From: G963663735 sp963663735
Lineage (GTDB): Bacteria; Acidobacteriota; UBA6911; RPQK01; JAPXNP01
Assembly: GCA_963663735.2 (NCBI GenBank)
Contig: CAXXHN010000001.1
Location: 434,001-498,000 of the forward strand
Direction of reading: 5' to 3'
DNA: 64,000 nucleotides
Part shown: positions 41,490 to 50,110 of the stretch, piece by piece
Numbering within the stretch: position 1 is the stretch's first letter
How the letters are laid out: the number at the start of each line of letters is the position of its first letter
Made by a program: the position numbers and the translations under genes
The notes under the pieces: model-generated
Database searches by the model: none
What the model was told of the DNA's origin: nothing
The model's input: only the letters and a program-made list of their open reading frames with translations

Positions 41490-43469
41490 ATGAAAGACCC
41501 CACAAAAAATGAAGTAGAAAAAAAACCTTACGATTTAAAACCATTTGTCCCGATTGAAACCGATTTGCCGGAACTCACGTTCAAGGCCCTTTTGCTGGGT
41601 GTGATTATGGCAATTGTACTCGGCGCCGCCAATGCCTATGTAGGCATGAAAGCCGGCCTTACCGTGGCGGCCACTTTCCCGGCTGCCGTTGTGGCCATGG
41701 CTGCCCTGCGCCTGTTCAAAGGTTCAATTTTGGAAGAAAACATCGCCCGGACAACCGCATCTGTGGGAGAAGCCCTGGTAGCAGGCGCGATTTTCACCAT
41801 TCCCGCCTTTGTCATCTCAGGAGTATGGGACGAATTAAAATATCTTGAAAGTACTGCCATCATGCTTCTGGGAGGTCTGCTTGGAGTACTTTTTGTTATT
41901 GTTTTAAGGAGGACACTGGTTGTTGAGGCGGAACTTCCCTTCCCTGAAAGTGTAGCTGCCGCTGAGCTGGTCAAGGCCGGACAGGGCGGGCAAACCGGAG
42001 CCAAATTCGTGTTTGGGGCCATGGCTTTCGCCGGATTGTGGGAGCTTGTCAAGAATTCCTACGGGGTCCAGTTTGTAGCGGATCACACCAGGACATTCAT
42101 CGAAATGGGCACCTCCAAGATTGAAATCATGGGAAAAAAAATCACCTACTTCGGCGGATTCATGCTGGAGACCCCGGCCGCGTCCCCCCTGTTAGTGGGA
42201 GTTGGATTTATTGTCGGCCCCACCATTTCAGCTGTCCTCTTCAGCGGAGCACTCACCGGCTGGCTCCTGCTGGTGCCGATAAGCCTTTTCCTGAACCCTG
42301 ACCTGGCCTCAAGTGCCACTGACAGCGCCTCCTGGATTGCACTGAGCGAAGAAATCTGGCTGCGGCAGGTCAGGCCGATTGCTGTCGGCACGATGATCGT
42401 GGCAGCTTTTTACACCCTCTACAAACTCAGAAAATCCCTGATTGGAGGGATAACCAAGGCGGTTTCGGATATCGGGGCCCTGAAAAGCAGTACGGGTAAA
42501 GTCAATCGGCTGGAAGTGGACCTGGATTTCAAAAAGGTCGGCGCTGCAATAGCCATCCTGTCGATACCCTTGTTTTTCCTTTACCTCTTTTTTGCGGGAA
42601 GCCTCATGGGTGCTCTGATACTTACGGTTGTCATGATCATCCTCGGTTTTCTGTTTTCGGCCGTAGCCGGTTACCTGGTTGGACTGCTGGGCAGTTCCAA
42701 TAATCCAATCAGCGGGCTTACCCTTAGTACCCTGCTGATCGCGGCGGTCATGATGGTTGCTATTGGAGTAACGGGAAATCCAGGGATTATGGCAGTTATT
42801 GGAGTCGCGGGTGTGGTTTGCTGCACCGCCGGAATTGCGGGAGACATGATGCAGGATCTCAAGGTTGGCCATATCCTGGGAGGGACACCATGGAAAATGG
42901 AGCTGGCGGAGATCATCGGCGTGGTTTTTGCGGCCCTGGCCCTGATTTATCCCATGATCGTGATGGACCAGGTTTATAAAATCGGGAGCGCCGAACTTCC
43001 GGCTCCGCAAGCTGGCCTGATGGCCCTAATGTCCCGGGGCATAGTCGGGGGAGATATGGCCTGGCCCCTGGTTATAGCCGGTATCTTTTTCGGGATCGCT
43101 TTGATCATGATCAAAGCCCCGGCACCAATGCTTATCGCGGTAGGCATGTACCTGCCCTTCTACTCGACTGCGGCAATATTTGTCGGAGGCCTGATCAAGC
43201 TGGTCCTGGACAAGGCAATGGAGAAGAAAGGAATGGATGAGGCGGCCCAGGACAGAGCCAATAAAACAGGGATACTTCTTTCGTCCGGTTTTATCGCCGG
43301 AGAATCCCTGATGGCAGTTCTGCTGGCATTCTGGGTACTGGGTTCTTCAACCCTGGGATTACCTGATCTGCCGCATTTTGCGGAAAGCCCCCTGCTGGCT
43401 TTCCTGATTTTCCCAGTGCTTCTCTACCTGCTGGTTTACCTTCCGCTGAAAGAGGCCAGAAAACATTAA
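41490..43469 (+). CDS. OPT-family oligopeptide transporter
   Basis: 659-residue membrane transporter with about 15 helices. Family motifs include LGVIMAIVLGAANAYVGMKAG near residue 36, VAGAIFTIPAFVISG, ASPLLVGVGFIVGPTISAVL, NNPISGLTLSTLL near residue 403 and GVVCCTAGIAGDMMQDLKVG. Prokaryotic OPT proteins import peptides or metal-chelate compounds with protons; the exact cargo is unknown. GAGAGG precedes the ATG. A PqqD-like gene follows within 80 bases and may be co-transcribed. Confidence 0.9.
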   Translation: MKDPTKNEVEKKPYDLKPFVPIETDLPELTFKALLLGVIMAIVLGAANAYVGMKAGLTVAATFPAAVVAMAALRLFKGSILEENIARTTASVGEALVAGAIFTIPAFVISGVWDELKYLESTAIMLLGGLLGVLFVIVLRRTLVVEAELPFPESVAAAELVKAGQGGQTGAKFVFGAMAFAGLWELVKNSYGVQFVADHTRTFIEMGTSKIEIMGKKITYFGGFMLETPAASPLLVGVGFIVGPTISAVLFSGALTGWLLLVPISLFLNPDLASSATDSASWIALSEEIWLRQVRPIAVGTMIVAAFYTLYKLRKSLIGGITKAVSDIGALKSSTGKVNRLEVDLDFKKVGAAIAILSIPLFFLYLFFAGSLMGALILTVVMIILGFLFSAVAGYLVGLLGSSNNPISGLTLSTLLIAAVMMVAIGVTGNPGIMAVIGVAGVVCCTAGIAGDMMQDLKVGHILGGTPWKMELAEIIGVVFAALALIYPMIVMDQVYKIGSAELPAPQAGLMALMSRGIVGGDMAWPLVIAGIFFGIALIMIKAPAPMLIAVGMYLPFYSTAAIFVGGLIKLVLDKAMEKKGMDEAAQDRANKTGILLSSGFIAGESLMAVLLAFWVLGSSTLGLPDLPHFAESPLLAFLIFPVLLYLLVYLPLKEARKH

Positions 43470-43545
43470 CTTCGTTATTAACTGCAGGATATAAGACACC
43501 GACCGGGGTATGCGCCGGATAGCGCGTGCTCCGGTTGATTTTCCA

Positions 43546-43905
43546 ATGAAAAATCAACCAATCTCCAATGATTCCGTGGTAATAAGAAACCTCGAATGGC
43601 AGGAAAAAGGAACTGGCCTGGTTACAGTGCTGCGTCCCTGCCTGGGAAAAAGCCGGATAAGCAGGCGTATTGCCACCATCTTCCAGTTTGATGATTACCG
43701 GATAAGGCTCGACCAGGTCGGGTCGGCAGTATGGAAGCTCTGCAACGGTCAAACCAGGTTAGAAACAATAAAAAAAGAACTGGCCGCGTCCTTTCCAGAA
43801 GAAGACCAGGATACTCTGGAAGAAAGACTCACCGCATTTCTGCACCAGATGAACCGATCCAGGATGGTTACAATCCTCAGCCCTGAAGATAAAACCAGGA
43901 AATAA
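43546..43905 (+). CDS. PqqD-like peptide-binding protein
   Basis: 119-residue protein with the PqqD/RRE-like fold pattern: RIRLDQVGSAVWKLCNGQTR then LETIKKELAASFPEE and ERLTAFLHQMNRSRMVTIL. Such domains present precursor peptides to radical-SAM or other RiPP-modifying enzymes. Here no radical-SAM gene or precursor peptide is adjacent; the neighbours are a peptide transporter and a repeat. A start at 43510 (12 codons longer) cannot be excluded. Stand-alone PqqD-like proteins of unknown role are common, so function is open. Confidence 0.6.
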   Translation: MKNQPISNDSVVIRNLEWQEKGTGLVTVLRPCLGKSRISRRIATIFQFDDYRIRLDQVGSAVWKLCNGQTRLETIKKELAASFPEEDQDTLEERLTAFLHQMNRSRMVTILSPEDKTRK

Positions 43906-44012
43906 CCAGCCACAAGATGACCTGTTGCTGTTTTTCCCGACTTGCCCCAACCTCTCTGACATTGTTCCCAATCTTCACACGCAGGACATTACAAAGAATT
44001 TCATTTTTTTAA

Positions 44013-44250
44013 TTGATGGATTTTGAATGTCGTGTTTTGGACTTCTCCGGCGGTGAAAGGTCGGACCTGTGGCCCTCCCCCGTTCTTATGCCGTGCCTAT
44101 TCCCAGGGTTCCGCCGACTTCGCAATGGCTTCGCCCTTGCTCGTCTCAGCTCCACCCTGGGCTATAAGAGCCCCCGCTTACAGCGGAGACTCTTATCCCG
44201 ACCTGTGGCCGGGAGCGGAGGTTGCCGCCTGTCGGCGGCGTTAATTATGG
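44013..44250 (+). repeat. Dispersed structured repeat, copy 1
   Basis: Shares GGATTTTGAATGTCGTG-type, CCCAGGGTTCCG, CACCCTGGGCT and CGACCTGTGGCC blocks with the repeats at 53679-54400 and 60545-60960. CCCAGGG and CCCTGGG form arms of a long hairpin; GAGCCCCCGCTTACAGCGGAGACTC is a second, inner one. No transposase is encoded. It fills most of the 552-base gap between the PqqD-like and ROK genes. Confidence 0.6.
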
Positions 44251-44457
44251 AATACTGGATTGAAGCAAAATCCGAAACCTGCAACATTTGTTTATTCATC
44301 GAATTCTGCGATCCTTCCAGCGCCTGGCTCGGGTTAAATGTAGGAAAAACCCCCTTTATTCTCTTTAAAAAACTGGACTGGGAAAGCCTGATATAAGATA
44401 TTAAATGAAGACAATAAATTCCGGAAATTCCGATTCTCATATGGAAAGGTAAAATAT

Positions 44458-45411
44458 ATGGATAAATATATAGTAGGCGTTGATGTGGGAGGACATAATA
44501 TCAGGACTGTGGTTTCAGATCTGGAGGGGAAAATACTCACCAGGAAAAATGCCAGGATTGACAGGAATGCCGAAGACGCTGAAACGAATGTGTCCCTGCT
44601 GGCCGGTGAAATTAATTCCGCTCTGCAAGACTTCGGGATTACAGAGTCCAGCCTGGCCGGAATCGGGGTGGGAGTCCCCAGCCCTGTCGATCCTGAAAAC
44701 GGAACCCTGATAGCTTCTCCCAATATTCCATACTGGACCGGCCTGAGGCTGGGTGACGCATTGCAGAAGTACCTATCAGTCCCGGTTGAGATTGAAAATG
44801 ATGTCAACATTGCCACCCTGGGGGAGTACTGGAAGGGATCAGCACGCGGGTGCAACAACTTTTTCTTTATCGGGATAGGTACCGGAATCGGGGGAGGCGC
44901 CTTTATCAACGGCAGGGTACATACAGGCAAAAATTTCTCGGCAGCCGAGATCGGATACCTGGTTCTGGCTCCCAACCAGAAGGAACGGAGGGTGGGAGAG
45001 CTTGGCTGGTTTGAATCAGTCGCTTCCGGCCTGGCTCTTGACCAGGAGGGGAAAAGGGCGGCGTATATGAATTCTGCAGGAAAACTGGCTGCGATAGCGG
45101 GGTCTCCCGACAAGGTGAATGCCGTGACCATCTTTGAAGCGGCCAAACAGGGAGACAAGGACGCTGCCGCTATCCTGGAACAGGCTTTTGAGTATTATGC
45201 CATGGCAGTTGTCAACATCTCAGCCCTGCTGGATCCGGATGCCATAATCTTCGGGGGTGGCATAGCCTCCCAGGGAGAAGCCCTCCTGGGCCCGATCCGA
45301 AAAAAGGCCGCGGCTTACCAACTATTCGCGCCGGATCTCCGTTGTGCTGAGCTGGGAGAGGAAGCTCAGATATATGGAGCAGTCTATTTAATTGCAGCAA
45401 AATACATCTAA
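44458..45411 (+). CDS. ROK-family sugar kinase (glucokinase-like)
   Basis: 317-residue ROK kinase. The N-terminal phosphate loop is GVDVGGHNIRT, the sugar-binding and catalytic segment is VPVEIENDVNIATLGEYW near residue 110 (Asp as base), and the adenosine motif is GIGTGIGGGAFINGR near 140. The usual ROK zinc motif (CxCGxxGC-x-E) is missing: GELGWFESVASG stands there with no cysteines. It would phosphorylate glucose or a related hexose. AAAGG precedes the ATG. It is followed by the PIG-L gene in the same direction. Confidence 0.87.
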   Translation: MDKYIVGVDVGGHNIRTVVSDLEGKILTRKNARIDRNAEDAETNVSLLAGEINSALQDFGITESSLAGIGVGVPSPVDPENGTLIASPNIPYWTGLRLGDALQKYLSVPVEIENDVNIATLGEYWKGSARGCNNFFFIGIGTGIGGGAFINGRVHTGKNFSAAEIGYLVLAPNQKERRVGELGWFESVASGLALDQEGKRAAYMNSAGKLAAIAGSPDKVNAVTIFEAAKQGDKDAAAILEQAFEYYAMAVVNISALLDPDAIIFGGGIASQGEALLGPIRKKAAAYQLFAPDLRCAELGEEAQIYGAVYLIAAKYI

Positions 45412-45525
45412 AAACTTTTGCTTTTTAAACTTTACGGCATTAACATATTTAACTTGATACAATTAGTTGATACAGGACTCAATCGCCTTTCCGGAGAGAC
45501 CAACCCCTTGCCGAGGAACAAACAG

Positions 45526-48159
45526 ATGATTCGAAGAGAAACCAGTTTTTCATTTAACAGGAGGTCATTTACCCGCATTATATTTCTGGTAGTGGTACTG
45601 ATGTTTTCAGTTGTAACTGAAAATGCACTGGCCCAGATGCAGCCTATACCTGAAGATGAAGGGTCGAATGGGTTTGGTCTCGCGCTCAGGAAACTTCCCA
45701 GGGTCGGATCGTTTATGTACATATGCGCCCACCCTGATGATGAAAATAATGCCCTATATGCCAAACTGGGACGCGGGGAGGGCTTCCGCACCGGACTCCT
45801 GACCCTGACCAGGGGAGACGGGGGACAGAATGAAATCGGCCCCGAACTGTTTCAGGCGCTGGGTGTTCTCCGCACCGAGGAACTTGCTTCCATGCACCGG
45901 TTCGACCTGGCCGAGCAGTTTTTCTCAAGAGCTTTTGAGTTCGGTTATTCCTTCAGCGTCGAAGAGACATTCCAGAAATGGGGCCGCGAAGAAATTATCA
46001 GGGATATTGTCAGGGTGCTGCGGACATTCAGGCCCACTGTGGTTCTGACCATGAATCCAACCGGAACCGGGGGTGGTCAGCATCACCAGGCGTCAGCCCA
46101 GCTGGCAGCTGAAGCTTTTCGGCTGGCCGGAGACCCCGGACAGTTCCCGGAACAGATTGCCGAGGGCCTGAGGCCCTGGCGGCCGCTGCGCCTTTTCCAG
46201 TCAAAAAACCCGGGTATCGGCGGAACCGTAACCGGTGATGTAGTCATAGATTTAGGAGGCTACGATCCTCTGCTGGGGGAGAGTTACGCGGAGTTTGGAA
46301 CAAGAGCCAGGTCCATGCACAGGTGCCAGGGCATGGGATCCCTGCCGAGACCGATGGATCTTAAAGTGGGATATTTCCTTACCAGCAGCAATGTGGATTC
46401 TTCCAGGATGAGCAGTTCCTTTTTTGACCAGATCGATACCAGCCTGCAGGTCATATCCACTCTGGATCCAAGCCTGGAGTCATCAGTCAACCTGCTGGGA
46501 GGATATATCGACTGGGCCATGGAAGCTCACCAGAGAGCCAATTACTCATCGGCAGTCAAAGCAGTAATGACAGGGCTGGACCTGGTCAGGACCATGAGAT
46601 TCCAGACCGTCAACGCTGAAGCCAGATACCTTCTGGAAGAAAAAGAAAAAGATTTTGTTGATGCGGCCCGGAAGGGTAACTTCATTTTTCTTGATGCCCT
46701 GATGATGGAAACCACCGACTCCCTGGTAACACCAGGGGAAACCTTCAAAGTCGCGGTCCAGTTCCAGAGCAGAGGGGAAGGAAATGATATTGAAGCTGTC
46801 ACTGCCAGCCTTGATACCCCTCCCGGATGGACCAGCACGTTGATACAGGAAAAGGGTGACCTGTTTATATTCCAGGTCAAAGTCCCTGAAGACGCGACAC
46901 CTACCAGGCCTTTCTGGTACAGGCAGGATCTTTCCGTAGACCGCTATGCCACTGAAGATGGTTATTCTGGGATTGAAACCTATGTCCCGGCCCCGGTTAT
47001 AGCCAGGGTCACCTACATATCAAGTGGAATAAGCGCTTCTGTCAGCAGGCCTGTCAATTACCGATGGTTTGACCTGTCCACCGGCGGTGAGATGCGTTCA
47101 GAAATTGCTGTCGTTCCTAAAATCTCGATAGCATTCGACAATTCCCGCTGTGTAGTAACGCTAGGCAACCAGCGTCCCTGCAAGATGAAAGTAACGCTCA
47201 CCAGCTTCTGCAAAGATCCAATTGACGCTGTGCTCAACCTGTCAACTCCTGCCGGATGGAAGCTCAGTTCTTTTAGAAAGGCCGTCAAGCTCAAGGGTGA
47301 AAACGATTCCAAAACAGTCAACATAATCCTGACTCCTCCTTCCGGGCTGAAAAAAGGAGAGTTCTTCCTGAAGGCAACTGCGGTAGCGGGAGCAGAAAAA
47401 TTCAACCAGGAAGTCACCAAGATAGCCTACCACCACATCAGGTCACGGCAGTTTTACACACCAGCCGAAGTAACTGTGAGCGTTATTGATGTAAGAATGC
47501 CTGACAAACTGAAGGTCGGATACATCATGGGAGCCGGAGACATGGTGGGAATGGCGACTGAACAGCTTGGTGCAGACGTGACTTATCTGGGTGAAGATGA
47601 GCTCATGTTCGGCAATCTCAGCGAGTATGATGTGATCATTACAGGCGTAAGAGCCTACCTGACGCGCAAGGACCTGGTCCGGAGCAATGCCAGGCTGCTT
47701 GATTATGTGAAAAACGGCGGCCACATGGTTGTACAGTACAATAAATATGAATTAATGAGCGAGCAGTTCACCCCTTATCCAGCCAGGATCAGCCGGCCTC
47801 ATGACAGGGTAACGGTTGAGGAGGCGCCGGTAAGGATACTTGAACCCAGGCAGCAGGTTTTCCGTACCCCCAACAGGATTCATGACGCAGACTGGAACAA
47901 CTGGGTCCAGGAAAGAGGTTTGTACTTCTTCGGTGAATGGGACAGCCACTTCACCCCTCTCCTGGAGATGCAGGATCCCTGGCCCTATAACAATGAACCA
48001 AAAAAAGGTTCCTTAATGTTTGCCGATTACGGAAGCGGCTCCTACATATACACCGGACTGGCATTTTTCCGCCAGCTCCCTGCAGGGGTTGAAGGAGCCT
48101 ACAGGCTGTGGGCTAACCTGATATCTTATGGGAAACAGAAAAAAGCTCTGTCGAACTGA
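45526..48159 (+). CDS. Large secreted PIG-L family deacetylase
   Basis: 877-residue protein. A signal peptide (about residues 1-35, ending ENALAQ) is followed by a LmbE/PIG-L domain of about 250 residues: FMYICAHPDDENNALYAK with the zinc motif AHPDDE, LTLTRGDGGQNEIGPEL, and the distal zinc ligand region GTGGGQHHQASAQL. The C-terminal 550 residues contain beta-sandwich-like segments and a flavodoxin- or amidotransferase-like part (LKVGYIMGAGDMVGMATEQ, YDVIITGVRAYLTR). It probably removes N-acetyl groups from glycans outside the cytoplasm. I start at ATG 45526 after GAGGAAC; a 36-codon extension is unlikely. Confidence 0.83.
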   Translation: MIRRETSFSFNRRSFTRIIFLVVVLMFSVVTENALAQMQPIPEDEGSNGFGLALRKLPRVGSFMYICAHPDDENNALYAKLGRGEGFRTGLLTLTRGDGGQNEIGPELFQALGVLRTEELASMHRFDLAEQFFSRAFEFGYSFSVEETFQKWGREEIIRDIVRVLRTFRPTVVLTMNPTGTGGGQHHQASAQLAAEAFRLAGDPGQFPEQIAEGLRPWRPLRLFQSKNPGIGGTVTGDVVIDLGGYDPLLGESYAEFGTRARSMHRCQGMGSLPRPMDLKVGYFLTSSNVDSSRMSSSFFDQIDTSLQVISTLDPSLESSVNLLGGYIDWAMEAHQRANYSSAVKAVMTGLDLVRTMRFQTVNAEARYLLEEKEKDFVDAARKGNFIFLDALMMETTDSLVTPGETFKVAVQFQSRGEGNDIEAVTASLDTPPGWTSTLIQEKGDLFIFQVKVPEDATPTRPFWYRQDLSVDRYATEDGYSGIETYVPAPVIARVTYISSGISASVSRPVNYRWFDLSTGGEMRSEIAVVPKISIAFDNSRCVVTLGNQRPCKMKVTLTSFCKDPIDAVLNLSTPAGWKLSSFRKAVKLKGENDSKTVNIILTPPSGLKKGEFFLKATAVAGAEKFNQEVTKIAYHHIRSRQFYTPAEVTVSVIDVRMPDKLKVGYIMGAGDMVGMATEQLGADVTYLGEDELMFGNLSEYDVIITGVRAYLTRKDLVRSNARLLDYVKNGGHMVVQYNKYELMSEQFTPYPARISRPHDRVTVEEAPVRILEPRQQVFRTPNRIHDADWNNWVQERGLYFFGEWDSHFTPLLEMQDPWPYNNEPKKGSLMFADYGSGSYIYTGLAFFRQLPAGVEGAYRLWANLISYGKQKKALSN

Positions 48160-48182
48160 GATGCCAATGGGAGTCTTTTTAT

Positions 48183-48212
48183 TTGACATCATTGCCATCA
48201 ATCTGCTAATTT
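48183..48212 (+). promoter_or_regulatory. Predicted promoter of the leu operon
   Basis: TTGACA (48183-48188), 18 bases, then TAATTT (48207-48212) preceded by TGC as an extended -10. Transcription would start near 48220, just before the leader peptide start at 48236, as in classical amino acid attenuators. Confidence 0.5.
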
Positions 48213-48235
48213 ATTTCTGATTTGGGATATTGGTT

Positions 48236-48328
48236 ATGATTATAAATACTATTTTTACAGGTTTATTGCTCCTCCTTCTTGCCAGCGGCTTTGCCGGTAC
48301 AAGGAGGGTTTGCGCAATAAACGCATAA
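48236..48328 (+). CDS. leuL: Leucine-rich leader peptide of the leu operon
   Basis: 30-residue peptide MIINTIFTGLLLLLLASGFA ending AGTRRVCAINA. It has six consecutive leucine codons, TTA TTG CTC CTC CTT CTT, the signature of a leu attenuator. Downstream, GGCTTTGCCGGT (48288-48299) can pair with ACCGGCCAAAGC (48327-48338) as an antiterminator-type stem, ahead of the terminator at 48361-48390. Ribosome stalling when leucyl-tRNA is scarce would permit leuA transcription. The ribosome-binding site (GGGA) is weak. Confidence 0.8.
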   Translation: MIINTIFTGLLLLLLASGFAGTRRVCAINA

Positions 48329-48360
48329 CCGGCCAAAGCTAGATTTTGAAGTATTAACAA

Positions 48361-48390
48361 AGCCCTCAGGATAATGGGGGCTTTTTTTTT
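48361..48390 (+). terminator. leu attenuator terminator
   Basis: AGCCCTC (48361-48367) and GGGGGCT (48376-48382) form a seven-pair stem with an eight-base loop, followed by nine T residues. It lies between the leader peptide and leuA, so it acts as an attenuator rather than an operon end. Confidence 0.85.
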
Positions 48391-48405
48391 GGAAGGAATA
48401 ACCGG

Positions 48406-49932
48406 ATGTCTGAAAGAGTATATATTTTTGACACTACACTGCGAGATGGTGAGCAGTCCCCCGGCTGCTCGATGAACCTGGAAGAAAAAATCGCCATGGC
48501 AAAGCAGCTGGACCGTCTCAAGGTTGACATAATTGAAGCAGGTTTCCCCATTGCATCTGAAGGAGATTTTGAAGCTGTGCGTGAGGTTTCCAGGGTGGTT
48601 GAGAACCCTGTTATAGCAGCTCTTGCCCGTGCCCACCGGCCTGACATAGAACGTGCCTGGGAAGCTCTGAGAGATGCCAGCAAACCAAGAATCCATACAT
48701 TCATTGCCACTTCAGACATCCATCTGAAATACAAACTGCGCAAGACTCACCAGGAAGTCATAGCCATAACCAGGGAGTCCGTTAAGCTTGCCAGGGACCT
48801 CTGCAACGACGTGGAGTTTTCGGCGGAAGACGCTACCCGCAGCAATATTGACTACCTGGTGGAGGTAATTGAAGCCGCAATCGAAGAAGGCGCGACTACC
48901 ATCAATATTCCGGATACCGTCGGATATACTGTACCCAAGGAATACAGAAATTTTATTAGTGAAATTGTGGGCAGAATTTCGAATAAGGATGGAATAGTTT
49001 TCAGCTGTCATTGCCACAATGACCTGGGCCTGGGCGTAGCCAATTCCCTGGCAGGGGTAGATGGAGGATGCAGGCAGATTGAATGTACGGTCAACGGGAT
49101 TGGAGAAAGAGCCGGAAATGCTTCCCTGGAAGAAATTGTAATGACCCTCAAAACCCGTAAGGATGTTTATCCGTACTACACAAACCTGGTTTCCGAGGAG
49201 ATATACCGGTCCAGCCGTCTGCTGACAAACCTGACCGGTTCATTTGTCCAGCCGAATAAGGCCATTGTCGGGAAAAACGCCTTCGCCCATGAGGCAGGCA
49301 TTCACCAGGATGGTGTCCTGAAGGAAGCGTCAACCTATGAAATCATGACACCCCAGTCGGTAGGCATCCCCAATTCTCAGTTGATCCTGGGCAAACACAG
49401 CGGGCGTCATGCCTTGAAATCAAAATTGCAGGAACTGGGATACAACCTGAACAAGGAAGAGCTCGACCGCGCCTACTTTTTCTTTACTAAACTGGCTGAC
49501 CGGAAAAAAGAGGTATATGACGAAGACCTGATTGCAATCATGCATGATGGCATAAAACTTATTCCCGATACCTACAGCCTCAAGTATGTTTTTTCAGCCG
49601 GAGGGAACCAGCAGGTATCTTCAGCGGTAGTGAAACTGGCTCGGGGAGAAGAGTCCTTCACTGATTCAGCCCACGGGGATGGTCCGGTGGATGCCTGTTA
49701 CAAAGCCATTGACCGGATCACGGGGATCCAGGGGAAACTCCAGGAATACTCCATAAACTCTGTAACCCGCGGCAAAGATGCTATAGGTGAGGTGTTTGTA
49801 CACGTGGAATTCGGCAAGGAGAGTTATTCGGGCAAGGGTGCCAGCACTGACATCATCGATGCCAGTGCCCGCGCTTATCTTAACGCCCTTAACAAGGCTC
49901 TTCACGAACTGCAGAGAAGTAAAAAATCATAA
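48406..49932 (+). CDS. leuA: 2-isopropylmalate synthase
   Basis: 508-residue LeuA, which condenses acetyl-CoA with 2-ketoisovalerate in leucine synthesis. FDTTLRDGEQSPGCSMN at the start, DVEFSAEDATRSNIDYL near residue 137, CHCHNDLGLGVANSLAG near 202 (metal-binding HxHND) and NGIGERAGNASLEEIVM near 228 are the DRE-TIM catalytic blocks. The C-terminal 120 residues are the LeuA allosteric domain for leucine feedback. GGAAGGAAT precedes the ATG. It is first in a leuA-leuC-leuD order under leader-peptide attenuation. Confidence 0.95.
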   Translation: MSERVYIFDTTLRDGEQSPGCSMNLEEKIAMAKQLDRLKVDIIEAGFPIASEGDFEAVREVSRVVENPVIAALARAHRPDIERAWEALRDASKPRIHTFIATSDIHLKYKLRKTHQEVIAITRESVKLARDLCNDVEFSAEDATRSNIDYLVEVIEAAIEEGATTINIPDTVGYTVPKEYRNFISEIVGRISNKDGIVFSCHCHNDLGLGVANSLAGVDGGCRQIECTVNGIGERAGNASLEEIVMTLKTRKDVYPYYTNLVSEEIYRSSRLLTNLTGSFVQPNKAIVGKNAFAHEAGIHQDGVLKEASTYEIMTPQSVGIPNSQLILGKHSGRHALKSKLQELGYNLNKEELDRAYFFFTKLADRKKEVYDEDLIAIMHDGIKLIPDTYSLKYVFSAGGNQQVSSAVVKLARGEESFTDSAHGDGPVDACYKAIDRITGIQGKLQEYSINSVTRGKDAIGEVFVHVEFGKESYSGKGASTDIIDASARAYLNALNKALHELQRSKKS

Positions 49933-50110
49933 CCGGAAGGGTAATTATTCGAGTAATTCTCTATAATTGGTCCTGCCTTATGTTTACAGGGATCAGTTCC
50001 GGCATGGGCACGGCGGTCTCGGCAGCCGTGTCCCCGGTTTTTCTCAGTTTTTGGGAATGATCCGACTGGCAGTATTACCTTTTAATAAAATATTTGAGCT
50101 GAAATTAATC

